Below, piece after piece: positions 51,314 through 60,555 of a DNA stretch of 64,000 bases. The stretch comes from Nocardia higoensis (GTDB taxonomy: Bacteria; Actinomycetota; Actinomycetes; Mycobacteriales; Mycobacteriaceae), in NCBI RefSeq assembly GCF_015477835.1, contig NZ_JADLQN010000003.1, forward strand, positions 496,001 to 560,000, written 5' to 3'. Under the pieces are notes generated by a model. That model saw nothing but the letters and a program-made list of their open reading frames with translations. It was not told the DNA's origin and searched no databases. The position numbers and the translations under genes were made by a program. Numbering within the stretch: the first letter of the stretch is position 1; each line of letters starts with the position of its first letter.

Positions 51314-52291
51314 TCATCCGACTCGCACCCGAGGATCCAGCACGGCGTAGACGATGTCGGACAGCAGTCCCGACACCAGCACCACCACGCCGGTGAACAC
51401 TGTCACCGTCACCACCACGTAGATGTCCTGGGCGTTGACCGAGTCGACCAGCCATTCCCCGACGCCGTGCCAGCCGAAGATCTTCTCGGTGAAGGTGGCC
51501 CCGGTGATCAGGCCGCCCAGGCTGTAGGCGAACAGCGTCGCCATCGGGATCAACGCGGTGCGCAGGCCGTGCTTGTACAGCGCGCGCTGCCTGGTCAGGC
51601 CCTTCGCCCGCGCGGTGCGGATGAAATCGCTGCCCAGCACATCGAGCATGGCGTTGCGCTGGTAGCGGCTGTAGCCCGCCATCGCGCCCAGCGCCAGCGC
51701 CAGCGTCGGCAGCACCAGATGCTGGAGCCGGTCGAGCAGTTGCGGCCACAGTCCCTCGATCCGATGCGCGGAGGTCTCGCCGGTGTAGAGGAAGATGCGC
51801 TGACCGGTCAACGAATTGATCTCCAGCGCACCGTATTTCAACAGCGTGGCGAGCAGGAAGATCGGCGTGCTCAACAGCACCAGCGAGACGATCGTGGTGA
51901 AGTAGTCGCTGAATTTGTACTGGCGTATCGCGCCGGCCGCGCCGATCAGCACGCCCAGCACCGTGCCCAGCACCGACCCGATGACCAGCAGCCGCAGACT
52001 CACCCCCACCCGTCTGCCCAGCTCCTCGCCGACGGGCTGCCCGGCGAGCGTTGTCCCGAAGTCGCCGCGGACCGCGCCGCTCACCCAGGTCAGATAGCGC
52101 TGCGGGATCGGCTCGTCCAGGTGCAGTTCGGCGGCCTTGGCGTCGATCACCGACTGCGGCGGTCGCGGATTGCGCTGTTCGAGGCTGTCCAGCGGGCGGA
52201 AGGTCAGGCCGGCGACGGCGAAGGTCAGGAACGAGGCCAGCAGCAGCAACACCACGTAGTTCGCGGCGCGTCGCAGCAGGAAGCCGATCAT
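51314..52291 (-). CDS. oppB: Peptide ABC transporter permease OppB
   Basis: The 325-residue protein starts MIGFLLRRAANYVVLLLLAS, the family's first helix, and has five more helices with the EAA loop DFIRTARAKGLTRQRALYKHGLRTAL near residue 210. A periplasmic segment (about 35-95) contains IPQRYLTWVSGAVRGDFG, typical of OppB/DppB. It is the first gene of the transporter operon. Its promoter lies in the 170 bases shared with the divergent phosphatase gene. With OppC it forms the membrane channel for oligopeptide import. Confidence 0.94.
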   Translation of the reverse strand: MIGFLLRRAANYVVLLLLASFLTFAVAGLTFRPLDSLEQRNPRPPQSVIDAKAAELHLDEPIPQRYLTWVSGAVRGDFGTTLAGQPVGEELGRRVGVSLRLLVIGSVLGTVLGVLIGAAGAIRQYKFSDYFTTIVSLVLLSTPIFLLATLLKYGALEINSLTGQRIFLYTGETSAHRIEGLWPQLLDRLQHLVLPTLALALGAMAGYSRYQRNAMLDVLGSDFIRTARAKGLTRQRALYKHGLRTALIPMATLFAYSLGGLITGATFTEKIFGWHGVGEWLVDSVNAQDIYVVVTVTVFTGVVVLVSGLLSDIVYAVLDPRVRVG

Positions 52292-52462
52292 CAGGTTGTG
52301 GTCCTTCGCCGGGCTGGCTCACTCGTTCGGGTGGGGATGCGGGTATCGGACCCTGATCATAGGGACGAGGGCCGATGCGCGTGCGGGACTGTCGCGGGTC
52401 GGGCATGTCCGGCCCGGCGGCTTCGCAACCGGTCCGAGACGCTTTTCCGGCAGTATGGACAA

Positions 52463-53293
52463 GTGACCCGCCTGCACATGCCTCCGCCCAAGATGGTCGC
52501 CACCGACGTCGACGGCACCCTGATCGATCACGACGAACGGGTCAGCGACCGCACCAAGGCGGTCGTGACCGCTCTCGTCGCCGACGGTGTGCCGTTCGTG
52601 CTGGCCACCGGGAGGCCGCCGCGCTGGGTCGATCCGATCGTCGAGGGCCTCGACCACGCGCCGCTGTGCGTCTGCGCCAACGGCGCGGTGATCTACGACA
52701 GCGCCACCGACCGGATCATGGCCGCCTACACCCTCGGCGTCGAGACCCTCGCCCTGGTCGCCGAGATCGCCGAACGGGTGTTGCCCGGATGCGGCCTGGC
52801 CGCCGAACGGGTCGGCGCCTCCGCTCACGACGCCGCGACCCCGCAGTTCGTGAGCGCCCCGGAATACGAACACGCCTGGCTCAACCCCGACGACACCGCG
52901 GTCGCGCGGCACGAGGTGGTCGCCGCGCCTGCCATCAAACTGCTCATCCGGCTACGCGGCGCCGACAGCGGTCGGATGCGCGCGGCGCTGGCCCCCTACG
53001 TCGGCGACCGCGCCGACATCACCTACTCGACCGAACACGGCCTGATCGAACTGTCCGCGCCCGGCATCACCAAGGCCTCCGGCCTGGTCACCGTGGCGCA
53101 GCGGCTCGGCATCGACCAGGACGGCGTGATCGCCTTCGGTGATATGCCCAACGACGTGCCGATGCTGGAACTGGCCGGGCACGGGGTGGCGATGGCCAAC
53201 GGGCACGCGGAGGCCATCGCCGCCGCGAACGAGGTCACCGCGACCAACGTCGACAACGGCGTGGCCCGGGTGCTCGAACGGTGGTGGACGTAG
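52463..53293 (+). CDS. Cof-type HAD family phosphatase
   Basis: This 276-residue enzyme has HAD motif I ATDVDGTLI near residue 15, motif II in VLATGRPPRWV, a C2-type cap domain (about 80-190), and motif III/IV in KASGLVTVAQRL and FGDMPNDVPML. Such proteins dephosphorylate sugar phosphates, flavin precursors or similar. The GTG at 52463 follows a TATGGACAA stretch, suggesting a leaderless start; ATG 52478 is the alternative. M. tuberculosis Rv3813c is the likely counterpart by position (from memory). The substrate is unknown. Confidence 0.9.
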   Translation: MTRLHMPPPKMVATDVDGTLIDHDERVSDRTKAVVTALVADGVPFVLATGRPPRWVDPIVEGLDHAPLCVCANGAVIYDSATDRIMAAYTLGVETLALVAEIAERVLPGCGLAAERVGASAHDAATPQFVSAPEYEHAWLNPDDTAVARHEVVAAPAIKLLIRLRGADSGRMRAALAPYVGDRADITYSTEHGLIELSAPGITKASGLVTVAQRLGIDQDGVIAFGDMPNDVPMLELAGHGVAMANGHAEAIAAANEVTATNVDNGVARVLERWWT

Positions 53294-53411
53294 TCCCGAT
53301 CCCGGGGTCCCGCTGTGCCCCAACGGTTTCGGCCCCCACAGTTGCGGCGGCGCTCTGGTAACGTCCCGCGGTTCTGCCGCGGACGGCCGGTGGGGCGGGA
53401 GCGAGGGTGAG

Positions 53412-54653
53412 ATGGGAATCGGCAGCTGGTTCGGCAGGCGCGGACGCGGCGGGGACGCGCAGCGGGAGTTCGGGCGACTCGCGTTGTCGATCGTGCGGGC
53501 CCTCCCCGGTGTCGCCGGAGCGGAGTTCGACGAGCGGGAGTTCGTGATCCGCTACGGCACCTCGGACGGGCAGGTGTTCCACCTGGGGTTGACCACGCCG
53601 TTCCGGCGCTGTCGTGGTGCTACGGGGGCCGCCGCCCACCAGGTGCTCGAGCCCTACGTGCGCGGTCTGGTGGCCGCTGTGGGGTCGGGCCCGGCGCAGT
53701 CCTGGGAAGCTCTCGCGCCGCGTCTGCGTCCGGTGCTGCGGCAGGCAGGCATCCTCTCGACCCGGGTCCAGGGGTACAGCCTCGCCGAGAACACGCTGTG
53801 GCGGCCGGTCGTGGCGGGACTGATGGAGCGGGTGGTCATCGACGCCCCGGCGGCCATGACCACGGTGACACCGCACGATCTGACCACCTGGGGCGTCGAC
53901 GCGGAGACGGTGTTCGCCACCGCCCGCGCCAACCTGGCCGGCCTCGCCCGAGCCACTGTCGAAGCGTTCGGGGCCAAGGACGACCCGATTCTGTACCTGG
54001 CCGACGAGGACGGTGATCTCTACGCGGGCGCGTTGCCGCTGCTGCCCGGGTGGATCGGCGCGCTGCGCGACAGGTACGGCTGCGAGGTGATGGCGTTCGT
54101 CGCGGGCAATACCGGTGTCCTCGCCGGTGCGGTCACCTCGCCGCAGCGTGCCGCCGAGCTCGTCGAATTCGCGCGAGAACTGTACGAAGAGGCGGATCGG
54201 CCGGTCTCCCCGGTGCCTTACACCGCTGATCAGCACGGTCGGCTGGTTCCCTTCCGGGTGCCGCCCGGGCATCCGGCCTGGCTCGGGATCCGGTCGGCGG
54301 AATCGACGCTGGCCGCCTCGGTCTACCGGGACCAGTACGGCGGGCTGCGCGCCGACCTCGAGGCCGAGGTCACCGACCTGTTGCCCGGGCAACTACTGCA
54401 TGTCAGCGATCGGGACGGCGTCGAGTCCACCATGACTCCGTGGGTCGATGCCGTGCCGACCTTGCTGCCGCGCGCCGACCGCGTGGTGCTGACCTCGGCG
54501 GAGTCCGGCGCCGCCGTCGAGGTCGCCTGGGCGGACCTGGCGCGCGAACTGGCATTGCGGCCGGTACCGGGATTGTTCCCGGAGCGCTACCGGGTCGAAC
54601 GTCATCCCGACCCCGCGACCGTGGCGCGGCTGGCGGCGGCGTACGCGTCATGA
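53412..54653 (+). CDS. Conserved hypothetical protein
   Basis: The 413-residue soluble protein starts MGIGSWFGRRGRGG and continues with an alpha/beta domain (EFDEREFVIRYGTSDG), a central region (about 130-230) with a helix-rich segment, and a C-terminal part containing DLLPGQLLHVSDRDGVEST. The general layout recalls DUF1444-like proteins, but I cannot confirm that. There is no signal peptide or membrane helix. GAGGGTGAG precedes the ATG. It follows the phosphatase gene by 118 bases on the same strand. Function unknown. Confidence 0.6.
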   Translation: MGIGSWFGRRGRGGDAQREFGRLALSIVRALPGVAGAEFDEREFVIRYGTSDGQVFHLGLTTPFRRCRGATGAAAHQVLEPYVRGLVAAVGSGPAQSWEALAPRLRPVLRQAGILSTRVQGYSLAENTLWRPVVAGLMERVVIDAPAAMTTVTPHDLTTWGVDAETVFATARANLAGLARATVEAFGAKDDPILYLADEDGDLYAGALPLLPGWIGALRDRYGCEVMAFVAGNTGVLAGAVTSPQRAAELVEFARELYEEADRPVSPVPYTADQHGRLVPFRVPPGHPAWLGIRSAESTLAASVYRDQYGGLRADLEAEVTDLLPGQLLHVSDRDGVESTMTPWVDAVPTLLPRADRVVLTSAESGAAVEVAWADLARELALRPVPGLFPERYRVERHPDPATVARLAAAYAS

Positions 54654-54772
54654 TCGGCGGGGGATCGGAGTGCTGCCCACGCGCAGGATCGCTTGCCCGT
54701 CGCAGTAGTGCCGACCGCAGGTGCCAGGCGCCCGGCGGGAAGTGGACCGCCGTTCCGAGGCCGGGACCAACA

Positions 54773-54873
54773 GGCGGGCGCGAGGTTCTGTGGGGACCGG
54801 CGGCCGAGGCGAGGGCAGCGCTTGGCGGGCGCGAGGTTCTGTGGGACCGGGCGGCCGGGGAAAGGCAGCGCTA
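54773..54873. repeat. Two tandem copies of a 51-base repeat
   Basis: GGCGGGCGCGAGGTTCTGTG opens each copy at 54773 and 54824, and both end in GGCAGCGCT. The copies differ at a few positions. A third, partial copy follows from about 54873. The second copy reaches the stop codon of the amidase gene, so part of the array is 3' to it. The spacer at 54654-54870 holds nothing else I can support. Confidence 0.75.
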
Positions 54874-57081
54874 GGCGGATGGGACGGCTGTGGGACCGGC
54901 CGTCGGGGGAACGGGCCCGTCCCCGCCGGGAACCGGGACAGCGCTGTCGGGTGCTGATTCCGGGAGCGGCCCCTCGGGCAGGGGAGCGGCGCCTGCGGGA
55001 GCTGGGGCGGGATCTTGTTCCGGTGCCGGGGGAGCAGCCGGTGTCGGCACGGCATCGGCGGGCGTCGGCACCGTGTCCGCGGGCGTCGGCGCGGCGTCGG
55101 CTGGGGCAGCCGGTGCGTCGGCGGGCGGTACGTCGGCTGGGGCGGGCGCGGCGTCGGCGGGCGGTGCCTCGGCCGGGGCGGGAGCGCCTTCGGGTTCCGC
55201 GTCGGGATGGCGGCCCATCTCTTCCTGGAGCGTGTCGTTGTAGGTCTTCCAGACCGTGGTGACGATGCCGGTCAGCTGATTCAGGATGAGCGAGCCGTTC
55301 TGGAAGTCCGAGCGCAGACCCTCGGGCACCGGGTAGGGGCTCGACAGCGGCAGGCCGAGAATGCCGGAATCCGCGCCCATGGCGAGGAACCGGTCGAGGA
55401 TCGCGCCCGCCACCTCCACCGCGTTGCCGTACGGGGCGGTATAGACGTAGCCGTTGACGAACTTCGCGTACTGCTGGCCCTGCGCGGCGGGCATCGGCTC
55501 GGAGGCGGCTTCGCCGAGGGGGCCCGCCGGGCCGCCGGTGGCGGCGTAGTGCTTGGCGATCAGATTGTCGTTGACCATGTTCAGCAGCCGGGCGGTGAGC
55601 TGGGCGAGCGCGGCCAGATCGGATCCGACGCGCCGCGGTTCGGAGGAGCCGGGTGTGCCCGCGGCGATCTCGCGGATGCGATCCATCATCCCGTAGGCGG
55701 CATCGCCGGGACAGGTGGTGTAGCCGACGTCGCGGTGCGCGAACACGATCGGCAGATCCACCTCCTCGCCCCGCGCGTACGGGGTGAACTCGGTGCCCTC
55801 CGACCACATAGTGGTGTGGCCGAGGGGGTCGAGCCCGGCGACCCGGGTGCGCCAGCCGATGAACGAGCCGATCGACTGGATCGCGGCCTCCGTGGGCGGC
55901 ACCGACTCGTGGTTGCCCATGAGCGCCACGCCGGAGGTGTTCTCGTTGAACCCACCCGCGTGCGCGCCCTGCACCGGGCGGTCGAGCCCGCCGCGCCTGC
56001 CTTCGAAGATCTGGCCGTACTTGTCGACCAGGGCGTTGTAGCCGATGTCGCACCAGCCGAGCGTCTGCGAGTGATAGGTGTAGATCGCGCGGACGATGCC
56101 CGCCGATTCGGCGCGGTCGTAGTCGTTGCGGCCGGCCGTGTGGTGCACGGTGACGCCGCCGAGGCCGTCGTCGTAGGTGGGATCCTGGCAGTTGATGGAT
56201 TCGTCGGCGCCCCACTGGCTGCGGGTGATCACGTTCGGTCCGCCGCCGGGCAGCGCGGCGGCGACTTCGTGCAGCGAGGCGTCGAGCGCGCCGCGGCCGG
56301 GATCGATGAGTATCGCGGTGAGATCGTCGATCGCCTGCGCCGGATCGAACTCGGGATGCGCGATGGGTGCGACCGGACCGGATCGCTCTGGGCTGCTTGG
56401 CGTTTGCGGATCCATAGCAGCGGGTTTGCGGCTGACCAGGATCTGCACCGAGGTGGTGTCACCGACGTAGATCGGCTCCGTGCCGCTGGTGGGCTTCGCC
56501 GCAGCCGCGGCGCCCGCGCCCGCGTCCACCGGTTCGGCCGGATACCACTGGCCCCAGCCGCCGTCGGCGCCGCGCGCGCGGATCATCGCGGTGGTGCCCG
56601 ACAGGTCCGGCGCGGTGAGCGCGACCATGCTGAACGGGGTCTCCCTGGACAGCTCCTTGACCTGGGCGCCGAGCTGGTCGAGCAACTCCTGCGGCAACAC
56701 GCCGGGCGCGAGCGCGGGCGAGTCCGGCGTGATGCCCTCGGGGAGGTCGCCCGGGGCGGCGATGGCCTTCGGAGCCGCCGCCTGGTCGGGCGCCGCACCG
56801 GGAACAGGCAGGTCAGTGGCGGTTCTCGGGAGTTCGCGGAGGTCGGACAGGCGGAGGTCGGGAAGGTCGAGTCCGCTCAGTTCGCGCAGCGGGAGGGTGA
56901 TGTCGGCAGCCTGGTTCAGGACTACTTGCGCCAGCTGGGCGGGTACCCCGACCGTCTCCGATCCGTTGGCGGGGCGGACCTCCGCCGAGTCGCTCATCGT
57001 CAGCGCTGCCAGTGGGGCGGCGACCGCCAGGGTGGTCACCATCGGTAGCACGAAGGAACGTTTCGGCTTGGGGTACGGCAC
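54871..57081 (-). CDS. Secreted N-acetylmuramoyl-L-alanine amidase (PGRP type) with LGFP-like region
   Basis: This 736-residue exported protein probably cleaves the amide between muramic acid and the peptide stem. After a signal segment (SFVLPMVTTLAVAAPLAAL) and a long linker, the PGRP/amidase_2 domain (about 320-510) shows zinc residues in VTVHHTAGRNDYD, GAHAGGFNENTSG and AHRDVGYTTCPGD. A region resembling LGFP repeats (about 540-620) follows. The last 110 residues are Pro/Ala/Asp-rich. The GTG at 57081 is preferred because GGAGAG lies seven bases upstream. It is divergent from a SpoIID-domain gene, a plausible partner in wall remodelling. Rv3811 is the positional counterpart (from memory). 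Confidence 0.9.
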   Translation of the reverse strand: MPYPKPKRSFVLPMVTTLAVAAPLAALTMSDSAEVRPANGSETVGVPAQLAQVVLNQAADITLPLRELSGLDLPDLRLSDLRELPRTATDLPVPGAAPDQAAAPKAIAAPGDLPEGITPDSPALAPGVLPQELLDQLGAQVKELSRETPFSMVALTAPDLSGTTAMIRARGADGGWGQWYPAEPVDAGAGAAAAAKPTSGTEPIYVGDTTSVQILVSRKPAAMDPQTPSSPERSGPVAPIAHPEFDPAQAIDDLTAILIDPGRGALDASLHEVAAALPGGGPNVITRSQWGADESINCQDPTYDDGLGGVTVHHTAGRNDYDRAESAGIVRAIYTYHSQTLGWCDIGYNALVDKYGQIFEGRRGGLDRPVQGAHAGGFNENTSGVALMGNHESVPPTEAAIQSIGSFIGWRTRVAGLDPLGHTTMWSEGTEFTPYARGEEVDLPIVFAHRDVGYTTCPGDAAYGMMDRIREIAAGTPGSSEPRRVGSDLAALAQLTARLLNMVNDNLIAKHYAATGGPAGPLGEAASEPMPAAQGQQYAKFVNGYVYTAPYGNAVEVAGAILDRFLAMGADSGILGLPLSSPYPVPEGLRSDFQNGSLILNQLTGIVTTVWKTYNDTLQEEMGRHPDAEPEGAPAPAEAPPADAAPAPADVPPADAPAAPADAAPTPADTVPTPADAVPTPAAPPAPEQDPAPAPAGAAPLPEGPLPESAPDSAVPVPGGDGPVPPTAGPTAVPSA

Positions 57082-57177
57082 AGGTCTCTCCCATCGGATC
57101 GAACAGTGATCAGGCGCTGGATCGGGGTTGTGTCCGGAAAGAACAGCCATCACACTGGTTCACATTCACCACAAATA

Positions 57178-57192
57178 TAAACCTATGGTTTA
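57178..57192. promoter_or_regulatory. Palindrome in the divergent amidase/SpoIID promoter region
   Basis: TAAACC-TAT-GGTTTA is a perfect six-base inverted repeat in the most AT-rich stretch of the window, about 97 bases from the amidase start and 83 from the SpoIID start. It could be a shared operator. Confidence 0.4.
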
Positions 57193-57274
57193 GGGTTAGA
57201 TTAGTGATTGCTCGAATGTAGCCCCTGGGGTGCGGCCGGTCCGGGAGACATGCCGACGAGGTGGGAGTGTGACG

Positions 57275-58765
57275 ATGCGTAGCAGTGGGCGTGACGGACA
57301 ACAGAACGACTGTGGACCGCTAGTCCGGACCCGGCGCCGAACGCGACTTCGGAACCGGGGCGGACCCCCGACGATCCGACTGCGACCGGTGGTGCTCACC
57401 GGCGCGACGGCACTGCTGATCGGCGGCGCGCTCGCCGCCACCGATCCGCCTGCCGCACATGACTATTCACCCCTGTCCGGTCCCGGACACGGCCGCGGCA
57501 TGAGTCAGGCGGGTGCTTTCGACAGCGCCACCGAGGGCAGTACCGCGGAGCAGATCCTGGCGCACTACTACCCCGGCGCGACCATCGGCACGATCGGTCC
57601 CACCACCCTCGCGGTGCGATTGACCGGTCTCGACGACAGGGCACTGGACGCCTACGCCGAGGCGGGCGCCCGGGTGGCCGGACGAGTCCTCGAACCAGGG
57701 CAGGTCGCGCACCTGACCCCGCTGCCCGACGGCGGCGCGAACGTCGTGGTCACCATCGGGTGCGACGGCGACGAGGTCTGGCAGACGGCGACATCGGATC
57801 CGTGGCTCTATCCGCTCGACCCGAAACCGGCCCGTCCGGCCGCGGAACACCTGACCGTCTGCGGAGGAGGTGCTTACCGGGGCGCGCTCGGCGTGGCCCT
57901 CGAAGACGGCGCGTTCCGGACGGTGAACCGGGTCGACGTCGAGGACTACCTGCTGGGCGTCGTGCCCGCCGAGATGCAGGCGAACTGGGCCGACAAGGGC
58001 GCCAACGAAGCCCTGCGCGCCCAGGCCATAGCGGCCCGGTCCTACGCGCTGGCCGAGACGCGCTATCCCTACGCGCAGACCTGTGACAGCACCGACTGCC
58101 AGGTCTACCCCGGCACCGAACGGGAAGATCCGCGCTCGGGCGCCGCCGTCGCGTCCACCGCCGGTCGGGTCCTCCTGCGCGACGGGCACATTCTGCGCGC
58201 GGAGTACTCGGCGGCGCCCGGCGGCGGCAGTCCCGCCGACATCCAGACCTTCGAGGTCGGGCCCGCCCCCGCCGACCTCGAGATCGTCCGCCCGCCGGTG
58301 GGGCCCGGCGACATCGTCCCCGATGCCGCGGTGACCACCGAGGGCCCGACGGCGATCGACATCGAATACGAACGCATCGGTGGTCCCGCGAGCTCCCTCG
58401 GCGACCCGCTCGGCCCGGAGGGGGAACTCCCGCAGCACGCGGGCACCTACCGGCTGTTCACCAACGGTGTGATCATCGTGACCGAACTGCTCGGCGCCCA
58501 GGTCGTCGACTTCACCACGCTGCTGGAGATGATCCCGGGCACCGACCTCCTGGACACACCGACCGAGGTCACTCCCGGCGGGGCAGGCCCGGCGCAGGTC
58601 GGCCCGGCAGAGGCCGACTCGGCGGGAGTCGGTCCGGGAGAAGTCGGTCCGGCGGAAAGTGGTCAGGCCCTGGGTTCGGTACCGGTGGAGAACCGGTTCG
58701 CCATTCCGCCGATCGAGGCGGTGACTCCGACCGGCGCGCGGATGTCTCCCCCTCCCGCAGGCTGA
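57275..58765 (+). CDS. SpoIID/LytB-domain secreted protein
   Basis: The 496-residue protein has a basic N-terminus and one hydrophobic segment (VVLTGATALLIGGALAA), then GPGHGRGMSQAGAFDSA and the SpoIID domain (about 190-330) with NRVDVEDYLLGVVPAEM, ALRAQAIAARSYAL and AEYSAAPGGGSPA. SpoIID proteins are lytic transglycosylases acting on denuded peptidoglycan; LytB forms modify amidases. The C-terminal Gly/Pro-rich repeats (GPAEADSAGVGPGEVGPAES) are disordered. The ATG at 57275 has GGGAG seven bases upstream. It is divergent from a PGRP amidase whose denuded product would be the expected substrate. Confidence 0.87.
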   Translation: MRSSGRDGQQNDCGPLVRTRRRTRLRNRGGPPTIRLRPVVLTGATALLIGGALAATDPPAAHDYSPLSGPGHGRGMSQAGAFDSATEGSTAEQILAHYYPGATIGTIGPTTLAVRLTGLDDRALDAYAEAGARVAGRVLEPGQVAHLTPLPDGGANVVVTIGCDGDEVWQTATSDPWLYPLDPKPARPAAEHLTVCGGGAYRGALGVALEDGAFRTVNRVDVEDYLLGVVPAEMQANWADKGANEALRAQAIAARSYALAETRYPYAQTCDSTDCQVYPGTEREDPRSGAAVASTAGRVLLRDGHILRAEYSAAPGGGSPADIQTFEVGPAPADLEIVRPPVGPGDIVPDAAVTTEGPTAIDIEYERIGGPASSLGDPLGPEGELPQHAGTYRLFTNGVIIVTELLGAQVVDFTTLLEMIPGTDLLDTPTEVTPGGAGPAQVGPAEADSAGVGPGEVGPAESGQALGSVPVENRFAIPPIEAVTPTGARMSPPPAG

Positions 58766-58926
58766 TCCGGTCCGTCCCTGCGAGGCGCCCGAGCAGGCGG
58801 ATTCGCGTGCGGTTCCCGCTGCCTGACCGCATCGCGACTCGGCGTGGCCGAGCGGCGGTCATGGTCGTGACGGCTACCGGATCGGCCCGCCGCCCCGGCG
58901 CATGCGGCGAACCCAGGAAAAGAGGC

Positions 58927-58957
58927 TTGACCTTGACGTAGCGTCAATTTGCAGACT
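58927..58957 (+). promoter_or_regulatory. MerR-type promoter with operator in a 19-base spacer
   Basis: TTGACC (58927) and CAGACT (58952) are 19 bases apart, the stretched spacing of MerR-controlled promoters. The spacer carries the perfect palindrome TTGACG-TAG-CGTCAA at 58933-58947. It lies 37 bases before the MerR gene, so autoregulation is likely. Confidence 0.75.
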
Positions 58958-58993
58958 GGTTTCACCGAGAAGATCGGGGAAGGAGAACCGGTC

Positions 58994-59767
58994 ATGGCGA
59001 CGGACACCCGCACCGGGGAATGGTCGATCCAGAACCTGGCACGAGCGGCGGGCACCACCAGCCGGACGCTGCGCCACTACGGGCAGCTCGGGCTGTTGCC
59101 GCCCAGCCGGATCGGCGCCAACGGATACCGATATTACGACCAGAACTCCCTCCTGCGGCTGCAACGCATCCTGCTGCTGCGCGAACTCGGCCTCGGCCTG
59201 CCGGTCATCGCCGAGGTCCTCGCGGGCGAACAGGACACCGCCGCCGCGCTGCGCACCCATCTGGGCCTGCTGAAACAGGAACAGGAGCGGATCGCGCGGC
59301 TGATCGACTCGGTGCGGACCACGTTGCACAAGACGGAAAGAGGTGAGCAACTCGTGGCAGCAGAGGTTTTCGACGGCTTCGACCACTCGCGATACAAGGA
59401 CGAGGTGATCGAACGCTGGGGCGAAGAGGCCTACACCAGCGGCGATGCCTGGTATCGATCGTTGACCGACGAGCAGAAGCAGCGGTTCGGGCAGGACTGC
59501 CTCGATATCGCCGCCGACTTCGGCAGGGCGCACGCCGCGGGCCTGCCGGTCGACAGCGAGGAGGTGCGCGCCATCACCGCCCGCCACCACGACTGGATCG
59601 GGCTGGGCTGGCGGCACCGGGAAGTGACCGCGGACGCGTTCATCGGCCTGGGCGAGATGTACGTCGCCGATCCCCGGTTCGGCGCGAACTACGACAGGCA
59701 CGGCGAGGGCACGGCCGCCTATGTCCGTGACGCCATGAAGTCCTACGCCGAGGCGGTGCTGCGCTAG
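58994..59767 (+). CDS. MerR family regulator with TipAS domain
   Basis: This 257-residue regulator has a MerR helix-turn-helix (about 8-75) with SIQNLARAAGTTSRTLRHYGQLGLLPPSR and GYRYYD (core TTSRTLRHYGQLGLL), a dimerisation coiled coil (about 80-115), and a TipAS domain (about 130-255) with YKDEVIERWGEEAY and DSEEVRAITARHHDWIG. TipAS domains bind thiopeptide-like or other drugs covalently or non-covalently. The ATG at 58994 has GGAGAA upstream. A MerR-type operator sits in its own promoter, and a hairpin follows the gene. The inducing compound is unknown. Confidence 0.92.
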   Translation: MATDTRTGEWSIQNLARAAGTTSRTLRHYGQLGLLPPSRIGANGYRYYDQNSLLRLQRILLLRELGLGLPVIAEVLAGEQDTAAALRTHLGLLKQEQERIARLIDSVRTTLHKTERGEQLVAAEVFDGFDHSRYKDEVIERWGEEAYTSGDAWYRSLTDEQKQRFGQDCLDIAADFGRAHAAGLPVDSEEVRAITARHHDWIGLGWRHREVTADAFIGLGEMYVADPRFGANYDRHGEGTAAYVRDAMKSYAEAVLR

Positions 59768-59855
59768 GACGCGGCGGTGTCGGTCGAAGGGGCGCCGGTC
59801 CGGTGACACCGGATCGGTCCCGGCGATCGATACCGGGAGCCGACTGTGAACAAGA

Positions 59856-59884
59856 ACGCCCGCGCGGGAATCTCGCGCGGGCGT
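59856..59884 (+). terminator. Hairpin after the MerR gene
   Basis: ACGCCCGCGCG and CGCGCGGGCGT pair fully around GGAATCT, 88 bases after the MerR stop. The remaining bases of the spacer to 60005 hold only the ribosome binding site of the next gene. Confidence 0.75.
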
Positions 59885-60005
59885 CGCCGTTTGCGTCACG
59901 GGTCCCGGACGCACGCGGCCCTGCGGTTGCGCATACTTGGTCCGTTCGCGCCCGACATCGTGCGGAGCCGAGCCGTTGCGTCGTCGCGTATCAGGAGGAA
60001 CCCTC

Positions 60006-60554
60006 ATGAGCCAGGGTGTGGTCAGCTCCACCGGGCCGGGCGGCGTCGCCGCGACGGTTGCCGTCTGGTTCGCCGTGCTCGCCGCCGCCGCGAACCTGAT
60101 CAGCCTGCTCGTCCTGGGCGGGTCGTTCGTCACCGATTCCGGTGTCTACGACAACTCCCTGGCGGTGTCCACCGTGCTCGGCGCGGCTCTGCTCGCCGGT
60201 GTGTTCGCCTACGGCGCGCTGCGGATGTACCGCGGGGAAGAGGAAGGTCGCGTGACGGTCCTGCTTGGCGCGGGCGCGTGGCTCGCCTTCGCCCTCGTCG
60301 GTCTGCTCACCTCGCTGTCCGGCTACGAGTCCGACTACGGCGTGCACTGGTCGCAGCCCGGCGGCACCGCCGTCGACGTCGCCATCGCCACCGCCGGCCT
60401 GCCCGGCGTGATCGACGCCCTCGTGCACGGCGCCTGGCTCCCGAGCGCTGCCGCGGTGATCCTGCCGTTGATCGTCGTGCTGGTCACCGCCGCGCCGGCC
60501 ACCACACGCTGGTTCGCGCGCGCCGACCCCGGGGTGGCGCGCGCCGGGCGGTGA
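60006..60554 (+). CDS. Conserved membrane protein of unknown function
   Basis: This 182-residue protein has four membrane helices (about 12-35, 50-75, 85-108 and 140-165). The two loops between helices 1-2 and 3-4 hold acidic and Gly/Ser residues (DSGVYDNS, SGYESDYGVHWSQPGG). AGGAGG lies seven bases before the ATG, the strongest ribosome binding site in this part. No known domain is recognised; Nocardia genomes often carry such small tetraspan proteins of unknown role. It is followed two bases later by a short open frame that looks like a remnant. Confidence 0.7.
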   Translation: MSQGVVSSTGPGGVAATVAVWFAVLAAAANLISLLVLGGSFVTDSGVYDNSLAVSTVLGAALLAGVFAYGALRMYRGEEEGRVTVLLGAGAWLAFALVGLLTSLSGYESDYGVHWSQPGGTAVDVAIATAGLPGVIDALVHGAWLPSAAAVILPLIVVLVTAAPATTRWFARADPGVARAGR

Positions 60555-60555
60555 G

